Source: Armatimonadota bacterium
GTDB lineage: Bacteria; Armatimonadota; Hebobacteria; CAIYQO01
Length of the DNA: 10,659 bases
Assembly (NCBI GenBank): GCA_022708765.1
Contig: JAKIYB010000108.1
Location: 1 to 10,659 of the forward strand
Direction of reading: 5' to 3'
A program made the translations under genes and the position numbers. Of this stretch, positions 1 to 7,800 are shown piece by piece. How positions within the stretch are numbered: the stretch's first letter is position 1; each line of letters opens with the position of its first letter. A model generated the notes under the pieces. The model did not search any database. It was not told where the DNA came from and saw only the letters and a list, made by a program, of their open reading frames with translations.

Positions 1-2514
1 CTGCATCCAGTTGCCTTTCCATGTGAACTCGGCGCCGAAGGCATTGACCCCCGGCAGCGCCGCAAATCCTTTCTGCACAGCAGAAGCGGAGTAGCCGCCG
101 GAGACATGTTGTCCGGCTTTCCAGTTGGTGGCGAGCATCACGCGGTTGCACAGCAGCCCGTGGTCGTGGTTCATATCGGGGACGGAGGGGAAGCGGCGCG
201 AGATGGGCTGGCCCTTTGCCCACCATGCCAGCAGTGTGCCGATCTCCGATGCCCAGAACTGCCCATCGGGATTCGTCGGCGGTTTCGTAACGAACCACAG
301 ATAGTTCTCGTCAGGGGTGCCGACGCCACTGCGCAGCAGTGGGCCGACGCTGGGCATAAACTCGGAGGTCCAGTCGGTCGGCGCTTCCGCGGGCAACGCG
401 CGGTCGGTATAGAGGATATCCAAACCGCTCATGCCTTCACCGAGCATCTGGCTGAAATTCGACTGCTGAAAGCTCCATTGCATCACTTTTGACAGCGCGG
501 GGTCGCTCTTGAGAAAGCCTTTCGCCATTAGCCCACCCAGACCCCAGTTGCTGCCGTGCGAGCCGCGGCCAATGGGCGGCGATAGACGACCGAACTTCGC
601 CTGATTACGCGCGCTGCTGTTGAGTATCTTCTGCGGGTCCGGCGGCGTGAGCGATTTTTCGTAGAACAGCGCCATATTCTTCATGCGCTGATCCTGGAAA
701 TAATCTTTGAAGCCAGCGCGTTGCAAAGCGATGGCGAAGAGCATGAGCTTGGAGACCGATACGCGCCCGTAATGGCCGCTTTCGTTCCAATAGCCTTTGT
801 CGTCCAGACGGTTCATCCAGGCTTCCATGTAGGCCTGTGGTTTCTCCACCCACGTTTTCGCCATCGGGTGATCACGCAGGGTGCAGGCAGCCAGACCCTG
901 GTTGAGGACATGGGCGACGGTCATGTTGGGATTGCCGGAGGCGTATCCCCAGCGATCGGCCCCCCAGTTGGCGGGACTCGCCAGGCGATAGGCGAGGAAG
1001 GCCATCTGCGCCCGGAAGAGTTTACGCTCCTCCGCGGTGATGAGATCGGAATCAATAATCCCGTCATAAAGGCAGATGACGCTGGCAGCGTTGCGCATGG
1101 TATCGTAATACGCCAGTTGCCCGAGCATCTGGCGCAGACGGGCGACATCCTGGTTCTGCTTGACGGCTGCCGGATTCTCAACAGCCGCTTTCGCGATTTC
1201 TTCGGCACTCAGGATCAGGCGCGGGTGCTTTTCGGCGGAAGCCGGCCAATCGAGCACCATACCCTTCACGATATTGAGCGGGTCTACCTCATCTTGAAAG
1301 GTGTTGATCGGGCGGAAGACTCGGGCCAGTTTCGTTTCATACGAGGGGTTCTCACCGATGCTCCACTTGCGTTCGCCGAGGGCATTGTTTGCGCGCAGGA
1401 AAAGCGTGTTATCGTCGCCTTTGATGAGCGGCATAAACTTGTCGCCGCGTTCGCCCGGCTTCACCCAAGCCCCGGCATCCTGCCGGGCGATGACGAGTTC
1501 GGCTTTTTCGGGGTCGTCGGTCGGGATGGTGAATCCCTCGCCGGGTACAGCTTCGGGGCGCGCGATAGTGTAGCGCAGATGGAACTTCGTCTGGGTAAAC
1601 TCATTCCACCAGTCACCCCAGGGAGCAAGGTTCGTAATCGTGCCGGCAGGGTATTCCGCCACGGCTTTTTGCTTCCAGCCAGTTTTGCCAATTTCGCTCG
1701 CACCGACCTGCAGTCGCTGCACTTCCGGCATAAACTGGAACATCAGCGGGGGTAGGCCGGGTGTAAGGAGAATATCGAAGCCATCCTTGCCCCGGTTATC
1801 CTTGGCGGAAAGCGTTTCGAAATAGACCTGATTTCCCTGGGCGTTAAGCCGCACGGCTAGATCAAGGGTGTTGCCATCGGCATATGTATAGCGGTACGCC
1901 ACACGCACGAAGGCGGGGCCGCGGTCGGTCAGCGTCGCGGTAAACGTGGAGACCGGCGTTTCACCGTACAGGCGGCTGCCGCCGAACCAGGTGCCATTCG
2001 CGCGGCGCATACCCAGCACGGGCGCCGGCACATCCTTCGCAGGCACCGGCGGATCATACTCTTTCGATCCGAGCAGCAGGCGCACGCCGAAACGGCTGGT
2101 GGTCGCTTCGACCTGGGTGTCCGTGACCGCAACCTTCAGGTCGCGGGCGGGCATGGCATCTTTAACCGACGTCGGGCCGAAAGACACCTGGTAGGTATTG
2201 GTGGTGCGCGGGGCGAGAGCGTCAACGACAAAAGCCAGGGTGGCAGATTTGATGAACCGGGTGTCCGGCCAATACTCGATATTCGCCAACTGTACCGGCA
2301 GCGGGCCGGCAGGACCGATGAGACGTACGGAATCCGCCACGCACGCCCCCTGCTCCGCGGTGAACGGGTAGCTGACGAATTCGTGTTTCCAGTCCACGTT
2401 TAACTGCTCGGTGAGCACAATCTCGCGTTGCGCCGCTTGTCCTATGACGCACAGGCAAACCAGAAGAAAAATCGCGGGCAGCCGATGCCGCCATTCACAC
2501 CACTGCTGAACCAT
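1..2514 (-). CDS. Secreted heparinase II/III-like (alginate-lyase-like) protein, C-terminus outside window
   Basis: The frame reads leftward from ATG at 2514 through 838 codons with no stop and leaves the window at base 1. The start has a GGAGG 10 bases upstream and is followed by a Sec signal peptide (basic residues to R11, hydrophobic 12-24, cleavage near 25-28). Residues ~30-430 are beta-rich and of uncertain family. Residues ~430-700, beginning HPRLILSAEE, look like an (alpha/alpha) toroid as in heparinase II/III and alginate lyases. Candidate catalytic residues are N528/N530 (GNPNM), H581-Y582 (ESGHYGRVS) and H653 (GSHGSNWG). From ~720 (FMPSVGPLLRSG) the beta-sandwich typical of heparinase II/III-like proteins begins. 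Such enzymes cleave uronic-acid polysaccharides by beta-elimination outside the cytoplasm; the substrate here is unknown. It lies 66 bases after the SGNH gene on the same strand, so the two are probably cotranscribed. An in-frame ATG at 2574 is possible but would bury the signal peptide. The lyase fold is likely; activity is inferred. Confidence 0.75.
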   Translation of the reverse strand, partial: MVQQWCEWRHRLPAIFLLVCLCVIGQAAQREIVLTEQLNVDWKHEFVSYPFTAEQGACVADSVRLIGPAGPLPVQLANIEYWPDTRFIKSATLAFVVDALAPRTTNTYQVSFGPTSVKDAMPARDLKVAVTDTQVEATTSRFGVRLLLGSKEYDPPVPAKDVPAPVLGMRRANGTWFGGSRLYGETPVSTFTATLTDRGPAFVRVAYRYTYADGNTLDLAVRLNAQGNQVYFETLSAKDNRGKDGFDILLTPGLPPLMFQFMPEVQRLQVGASEIGKTGWKQKAVAEYPAGTITNLAPWGDWWNEFTQTKFHLRYTIARPEAVPGEGFTIPTDDPEKAELVIARQDAGAWVKPGERGDKFMPLIKGDDNTLFLRANNALGERKWSIGENPSYETKLARVFRPINTFQDEVDPLNIVKGMVLDWPASAEKHPRLILSAEEIAKAAVENPAAVKQNQDVARLRQMLGQLAYYDTMRNAASVICLYDGIIDSDLITAEERKLFRAQMAFLAYRLASPANWGADRWGYASGNPNMTVAHVLNQGLAACTLRDHPMAKTWVEKPQAYMEAWMNRLDDKGYWNESGHYGRVSVSKLMLFAIALQRAGFKDYFQDQRMKNMALFYEKSLTPPDPQKILNSSARNQAKFGRLSPPIGRGSHGSNWGLGGLMAKGFLKSDPALSKVMQWSFQQSNFSQMLGEGMSGLDILYTDRALPAEAPTDWTSEFMPSVGPLLRSGVGTPDENYLWFVTKPPTNPDGQFWASEIGTLLAWWAKGQPISRRFPSVPDMNHDHGLLCNRVMLATNWKAGQHVSGGYSASAVQKGFAALPGVNAFGAEFTWKGNWMQ

Positions 2515-2524
2515 GTATTCAGTA

Positions 2525-2529
2525 CCTCC
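2525..2529 (-). promoter_or_regulatory. Ribosome binding site of the heparinase-like gene
   Basis: On the minus strand this reads GGAGG, 10 bases before the ATG at 2514. It favours that start over the in-frame ATG at 2574, which has only a weak AGGAA in front of it. Confidence 0.6.
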
Positions 2530-2580
2530 AGAGAACCTGACCGTTGACAGGCGTATCTCTATTCTTTCGCTCATTGTTGT

Positions 2581-4011
2581 TCATTTCCTTGCCGGCTCAC
2601 ACGTGATAACGTAATACCAGGTGGCGTCCAGCATCTCCAGGTCATCGGCGACCGGAAGCGTATCCAGGCTGTCCGTCTCGTCCCACAGGCCGAGTTTCAG
2701 GCGGAAAGTCATGCCCGGCGTATAGGCGACAGCGGGGAGCAGCTTCTTGTCCCGCATCGCCATTTGCAGCGCGATGATGCTTTTCGCGGTCAGCGCGCCG
2801 GAGAGGACGCGGTCAATCCGGAATTCCACCGTGCGCAACGAGGCGGTATAGGGGGTGATCTCCTCGTAGCTCAACGGTTTCGTCGCCCGCGTGATGGTGC
2901 CAACCACCTCGACAAACGTCTTCTGTGTCGCTTCTGGCGCTGGCGCGCCGGCTGCTGCTACCGCGGGTTGCTGTCTGGCGCCCGGCTGCACCGCCACGTC
3001 ATCGAGGTAGCATTCCGATTTCCCCGGTTGGAAGCGCAGCCTTGCGGTCACCACGTCGGCGGGGCCGGTAACGCTCTCTTCGTACGCCGTCCAACTGTGA
3101 TATGCCGGGATAGTGAGTTCCCGCGTGTAGCAGACCTTGGCGTCTTTGTCATAGGCGATGAGCGACCACTGCCCACCCCCGCGCGCCCACGCGGCGAAGC
3201 TCACACGATATGCCTTCTTCGGCTGCAGCGGGAAGGCCGGCGAAGTATATGTCCCTAGAGCGAGCTTCATGCTCCGCAGGCCGGTGTAGGACTGCGTATC
3301 GTCCCAGCCACCAGTAAACTCCTCGCTCCTGCTCCAACCCGCTTGCGCCGGGTCGGTCTCATAATCCGCGCGCAGCAGCAGTGTTTCCGTCTCCGGCGCC
3401 GGCTGCACGGCGGGGTCGAAGAACAGGGCCAGCATCCGTCCGATCAACTGCATGCCGCGGCTATTCAGGTGCGAGGTGTCGCGCTGCCACCATTCCATCG
3501 GGATGTCGGAGTAGTAAATGAATTCGTCGAAGACGCCTCCCAGGTTGAAGACGGCGAATTTGCCCTCGCGCCCGGCCTCAATCACCGCGGCGCGCAGGCG
3601 CTCGCGCTGCTGTACCGGCATGCGCCGTCCCGCCGGGGGCGGGCGCAGCAGTGACAGCGGATAGGTCTGGCACACCTGACCGTTCAACACCAGAGGCTCC
3701 GCGGCGGTTTTTGCGCGAATCTGCGCGATGAGGGCGTGCAGGAATTTCACATCGCGGTCGCTCATCCCGCTGACAATGACCAGGTCCGGCTGATGCTGCT
3801 CGATGGCGTCTTTAAATGGCTCGTCTTTCGAAAAATGCTCCCAGCCCACGCTGCCCTGCACGCTGCGGATCAACTCGACCTTCGTGCCGGGATAGAGGCG
3901 CTCCAGCATATGGTGGAAGCCGGAGTTCGACAGGTCGTTGGCAATGGAATCACCGAGAACCACCACCTTCAGCGGTTCTCCGGCTCGCAGTTTCGCCATC
4001 GTCTTCGGCAA
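2581..4011 (-). CDS. SGNH hydrolase with carbohydrate-binding-like and C-terminal modules (3' part of a frameshifted gene)
   Basis: This frame opens formally at TTG 4011 but has no ribosome binding site. Sensible protein (PPISYRPEPDRWQY) continues upstream to about 4053, so it is read here as the continuation of the 4676 gene after a frame change. Residues are counted from the TTG. Residues 14-200 are an SGNH/GDSL hydrolase: the nucleophile is S22 in VVVLGDS, and the Asp/His pair is D178 and H181 in RDTSHLNSRG. The third block reads SGMSD (81-85) instead of GxND. Residues ~211-343 form a jelly-roll module starting DYETDPAQAGW and ending YLDDVAV, similar to the module at the front of the gene. 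After an Ala/Pro linker, residues ~365-471 form a module resembling the C-terminus of the divergent 4819-7935 protein. SGNH enzymes of this kind usually remove or transfer acyl groups on polysaccharides. Substrate and direction cannot be read from the sequence. The encoded protein should be extracytoplasmic through the signal peptide of the 5' part. Confidence 0.8.
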   Translation of the reverse strand: MPKTMAKLRAGEPLKVVVLGDSIANDLSNSGFHHMLERLYPGTKVELIRSVQGSVGWEHFSKDEPFKDAIEQHQPDLVIVSGMSDRDVKFLHALIAQIRAKTAAEPLVLNGQVCQTYPLSLLRPPPAGRRMPVQQRERLRAAVIEAGREGKFAVFNLGGVFDEFIYYSDIPMEWWQRDTSHLNSRGMQLIGRMLALFFDPAVQPAPETETLLLRADYETDPAQAGWSRSEEFTGGWDDTQSYTGLRSMKLALGTYTSPAFPLQPKKAYRVSFAAWARGGGQWSLIAYDKDAKVCYTRELTIPAYHSWTAYEESVTGPADVVTARLRFQPGKSECYLDDVAVQPGARQQPAVAAAGAPAPEATQKTFVEVVGTITRATKPLSYEEITPYTASLRTVEFRIDRVLSGALTAKSIIALQMAMRDKKLLPAVAYTPGMTFRLKLGLWDETDSLDTLPVADDLEMLDATWYYVITCEPARK

Positions 4012-4676
4012 ATATTGCCAGCGGTCCGGCTCCGGCCGGTAGCTGATGGGCGGGGTGTCGTCTTGTCGAAGGCGTTAGCCACGGCATCTTCGGTCAGTTC
4101 CACGTCATCCACAAAAATCCGCGCGCCACCCTCCGGCCAGAAGGCAATCCGGACGCGGTTCGTCCAGAACGGGCACATGATTTTCGCGCCATAGCGGTGC
4201 CACTCCTCGGACGCAAAGGCACCGCGGTAGATTGTCTCCCAGGCGACCCGCCCCTGATTGTCGTAAAAGCGCAGCCCCCATTTTCCCTGCATGCGCGTGG
4301 AGGGTTTACTCTCTGGCGCCGGGGCAATTCGTCCCCAAAAGCGCAGACGATAGACGAAGCACGCATCGGCAGGCATGAGCGCGGAGAGGAGAACGCTGCG
4401 CGTGGCGGACAGGCTGCGCGTACCGCTGTGCGCCTGTTCCATCGTCCATTCCAGCGGCAGCGGCGCCGGCTCAGCCGCGCCCTTCGGGGTTTCGACCGCC
4501 GTCCATCCCGCCGCCGCCGGGTCCTGCTCAAAGTCCGTCCACAGGATGATGGCATCATCGGGATGAGCTTTCGCTGCTGTCGTGGTGGGCGGTTCAAGGA
4601 CGACGGGCACTGCCGCCCAGCCGGGCAAGATAGCCAACAGCATGCCGACAATAATCAATCCGAGATGAAGACGCAT
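3969..4676 (-). CDS. Signal peptide and jelly-roll module (5' part of the frameshifted SGNH gene)
   Basis: The ATG at 4676 has AGGAG 6 bases upstream. Residues 1-22 are a Sec signal peptide (MRLHLGLIIVGMLLAILPGW, then AA). Residues ~43-195 form a carbohydrate-binding-like jelly roll starting DFEQDPAAAGW and ending ARIFVDDVELTE, the usual ending of CBM4/9-like modules. The frame makes sense to about T207 (DKTT). The last ~28 residues, rich in Arg and Ser, are an out-of-frame tail ending at a stop at 3969. That tail lies over the start of the SGNH coding frame. With the frame restored near 4052-4056, the two parts give one secreted protein of about 698 residues with the order signal peptide, jelly roll, SGNH hydrolase, jelly roll, C-terminal module. 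Expressed as it stands, this part would be a secreted binding domain alone. It is the first gene of the leftward unit and faces the propeller gene across a 142-base intergenic region. Confidence 0.7.
   Translation of the reverse strand: MRLHLGLIIVGMLLAILPGWAAVPVVLEPPTTTAAKAHPDDAIILWTDFEQDPAAAGWTAVETPKGAAEPAPLPLEWTMEQAHSGTRSLSATRSVLLSALMPADACFVYRLRFWGRIAPAPESKPSTRMQGKWGLRFYDNQGRVAWETIYRGAFASEEWHRYGAKIMCPFWTNRVRIAFWPEGGARIFVDDVELTEDAVANAFDKTTPRPSATGRSRTAGNICRRRWRNCEPENR
4049..4058 (-). other. Probable frameshift site in the SGNH gene
   Basis: On the minus strand the frame of the signal peptide/jelly-roll part is meaningful up to codons AAG ACG ACA. From ACC CCG CCC ATC AGC TAC onward the SGNH frame, one base back, is the meaningful one. 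The change falls at a run of four C (GGGG at 4052-4055 on the plus strand). One extra C would join the frames as K-T-T-P-P-P-I-S-Y. The sequence is not a classical slippery heptamer, so an indel or a homopolymer sequencing error is more likely than programmed frameshifting. Confidence 0.65.
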
Positions 4677-4818
4677 CAGGTGCTCCTGTTATTGAATACG
4701 GTAGATTAGACAGCGGTAAACAGCTTGAGTTGCGGAAATGGAACGTATTGAAGCCCGACGTGTCAAAAACGGGCAACGGATCGCCATGCGTGCAATGGAA
4801 GCCTGTGGAGTCATCAGT
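4677..4818. promoter_or_regulatory. Divergent intergenic region between the SGNH and propeller genes
   Basis: This 142-base region separates two divergently transcribed secreted-protein genes and should contain promoters for both. It has lower GC than its surroundings. A perfect TTGACA on the minus strand at 4766-4761 is a possible -35 for the leftward unit, but no good -10 lies 16-18 bases away. A TTGAAT at 4692-4697 on the plus strand also lacks a convincing -10. A 5-base inverted repeat (GCCCG at 4753-4757, CGGGC at 4770-4774) brackets the TTGACA and could be a weak operator-like element. No promoter can be fixed with confidence. Confidence 0.4.
4807..4810 (+). promoter_or_regulatory. Ribosome binding site of the propeller/lectin gene
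   Basis: GGAG lies 8 bases before ATG 4819. It decides the start: the frame is open upstream to ATG 4738, but those 27 residues are polar and would put the signal peptide inside the protein. Confidence 0.6.
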
Positions 4819-7800
4819 ATGCGCTTGATCACCTTTATCGCCTTGCTGGTCGTCAGTATTGCTCTGCTTCGTGCGGAAAATCCCGTCGGCTGGACACCTG
4901 TCGGCACGGCACGGCATGCCTGGGAACACGGTATCGGGATAGATGGCTCCGCGTGTGTCGTGGTCAAAGACGCGCACGAAGCATTCGCCGGGTGGCTGCA
5001 GCGCTTCCCGGTGCGCGGCGATTGCGCTTATGCTCTGGCCGCGGAGGTAAAGACCGAGGGATTGGCATCCCCTGAACGCGGCCGTGGCGCGGCGATACGT
5101 CTCACGTTTTTCAACCGCTCCGGGCAGGCTCTTGGCCAGTCCGTCTTTTCCGAGTATCTCTCCGGCACGCAGCTCTGGCGCGCGCTGCGCTTGCCGGCGA
5201 CGACCGTGCCGACCGGCGCGGTATATGCGGAGGTAACTCTTGGCATGACGCCAGGTCGGGGAACAGCGTGTTTCGATAACGCGCGTCTGGAGGTGAAACA
5301 GGTCGGCGGCGAAATACAATCCCTCATTGCCGCTCCCGGCATCGGGAAATGGCTCGGTGGCGATCCGCGCGCCGAGGTGCCCGCGCTGCCGCAGTTCCTG
5401 CGCCAGAACGCCTGGCGCCTGTTCAAAACGCCCAAAGCGGGCACCGACGGCGTCGGCGGCATCCGGCTGGAATACGATTCCGACCGCCTGCGCGATGTCA
5501 CCGTAGCATGGGCGAACACCGGTCTTTCTTCCGCGCCGGCGCCGGTGGTGGAGGGCTTTGCTTACGAGGCGACCTGGCGCCTGCGGATTCGACGGACGGT
5601 CGAAGGCATTGACCCGCATGGCCCGTACTACCATTTCGATACAAACTCCGGCGGCGCGACGTTTCGCCCCAGTGTGTATCGCCCCGACGATCAGTGGCAC
5701 GACTATACCGTGCGTTTTGAGGTGCCGCGCGGGGGAATGGACGCTCTCGCGTCGCTGGGCATCGGTTCCGGGCCGGGTAAAAGCGAGCAGCGCACGGGCC
5801 GGTCCATTACTACGCTTGACGTCGGCGGCTATACGCTGCTGCCAGTCGTTGAGATTCAACTGAAGGGCGGCGATTTTGAAGCATCCGCCGACCGTCCGGA
5901 GATCGTCATCACGCCCAAACAGGTGAAGGAACTCTTCGGCGACCGCCCGGCGCGCATGCTCATCCACTATCCGGGCGCGTCATGTCCAAGTAAAACAGGC
6001 AAAGCCGGTCCCATCTTCTGCGTGGATTTACAGGCAGACCCGCCGCAGCCATATATGGTCGTCGAGCACGCCGTGGGCGGCCTGGTCGCCGACCCGTTCC
6101 TGAGTCCCGACGGCACGCGTGTTGTCTTCGGCTCGTATCCCTACGCGACTGACGGTACGATGCCGACGCCGCCCCTCGAGCAGGGGCTGTATGTCGCCAC
6201 CGTGAAGCCCCGGCAGGCCGGTAGTGCCGCTCACCGTGCTGAGCGCACGCGCATTGCCGAGAAAGGCTTTGACCCGCGTTGGTGGGCGCATCCCGCCACC
6301 GGCGACGAGTATATCCTCTACGTGGATACGGTGATGAGTACCTCCGACGATATTGCCGGAACCACGTATCTGCAGAAGCTGAAGCGGGGCACCTGCCAGC
6401 CGGAAGGCGCACCGCGCGTGCTCATCAAAGGGTATGCGTTCCGTGGGGGGCGCTCGCCGGATGGCCGCTTCATCTGCACCACACTGCCGGGATACACTCT
6501 GGCGGAACTCAAACCCCATGCTGTCGAGGATGCGCTGGCTCGGATTGTGTTCTCCGAACAGCGCGTGTGTAACGGCTCGATCTCGACCGACCCGCGCTGT
6601 CCCGACCACTTCCTCTGGATTAATCATCAGCATACGACCATCAGCATACGCGGACTGGAGGGGGATATCACTCCCAGGCCGGGCAACGCTCCCGGCTACT
6701 CGTTCGTCCAATGGTGCGAATGGGCAACCGACGGCGACTTTCTTACCGCCTCGCCGACCCATCGGAATGACGACGCGAACCCCGTGCTGCATGACGCCTG
6801 GATTTATCAGTTTTCCACCCGGCGCTGGGTACAGGTCAGTCGTCGCGCATATACCACGCACCTGTGGGTCGACGGCGCTTCTGCCACGCCTGGCACCCCC
6901 ACAACGCCGGTGACAACAGCCACGACGACGCCGACACCGCCAGCAGCCGCGCCCGCCTACCTCTTCGCCTGGCGGAATGGCAACGCCTCGCTGCGCGCGC
7001 ATGCGGCCGATGGCAAGCCGCTCTTCACCACCTTCGCGCATCCCACTCGCCACGGCGCCGCGCTCTTTGATCGGCATTACGCCCTGCGCCTGGACGAAGG
7101 TGCCTTCAGCGAGCCGCGCGTCGCCCAGGCACTCACCGAGGCGATTCGCGCCAGCGGGCAACTGGCATTGGTGGCGCTGATCGCCAACCAGGGTGGCACG
7201 GGACCGATCTTCTCCCTCGCGTCTGAGCGCGACAGCAACTTCGCGCTCATCGCGAAAGCAGGCAGTCTGTCGCTGCGCTGGAAACATGGCGCGCAGTTGA
7301 CCGAGCTTCCGCTTGGCATTCGATTAACCGCGCAACCGCTGCATCTCGCGATCACGATTCGTGATGGCGCGCTCCGCGTCTACCAGAACGGCAAGCCAGT
7401 GCTCAACCAGCCTATCGCCTGGGATCCCGCCCGGTGGACGCCACTGCCGCTGGTGCTCGGTCAATTGCCACCGGCTCCGGGCACATGGCGCGGCACGCTG
7501 GAGGGGATTATCCTGCACCACCAAACCTTCTCTGAAGCGGTGATCGCGGCGATGGCGACCGAGAATCTGGCGGTTATCGCGCGTCGTATACAGACCGCCC
7601 CGCTGCGCGTGAAAGTCCGGCTCATTCAGCAGTCGGATATTCCTGCTCCCGCCGAGACCGTCTACCCTCGCAGTTATGCCATTGCCGCGTATGATGTGCT
7701 GGAGGTGCTGGAAGGGCGCTTTACCGGAAAAACCATCCGCATCGGTCGCTGGACGGAGATGGATAACACGCGCCTGGGTGCCGCACTTGCGAGAAAAGGT

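Noticed and set aside
721..1755. Long plus-strand open frame (344 codons) opposite the heparinase-like gene
   Set aside because: It is antisense to an 838-codon frame with signal peptide, ribosome site and recognisable lyase motifs. Its own protein has no recognisable domain; such shadows are common in high-GC DNA.
2515..2580. Terminator between the SGNH and heparinase-like genes
   Set aside because: The only inverted repeat (CCTG...CAGG on the minus strand) has a 4-base stem and no T-run, so cotranscription is more likely.
4049..4058. Programmed -1 frameshifting in the SGNH gene
   Set aside because: There is no classical slippery heptamer at the junction and I did not see a clear downstream stem-loop. 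An indel in the C4 run is simpler, though not excluded by sequence alone.
4738..4818. N-terminal extension of the propeller protein from ATG 4738
   Set aside because: The added 27 residues are polar, would internalise the signal peptide, and ATG 4819 has a better ribosome site.
4594..5967. Long minus-strand open frame (457 codons) across the divergent region and the propeller gene
   Set aside because: It overlaps the signal-peptide starts of both flanking genes, has no recognisable domain and lies opposite a well-supported gene.
6890..6955. Possible tandem repeat in the ACA/ACG-rich stretch
   Set aside because: It is irregular at the DNA level and is explained by the Thr/Pro linker of the protein.
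6028..7287. Minus-strand open frame of 419 codons inside the propeller gene
   Set aside because: The plus frame shows propeller and lectin motifs throughout, so the antisense frame is explained by GC-rich codons.
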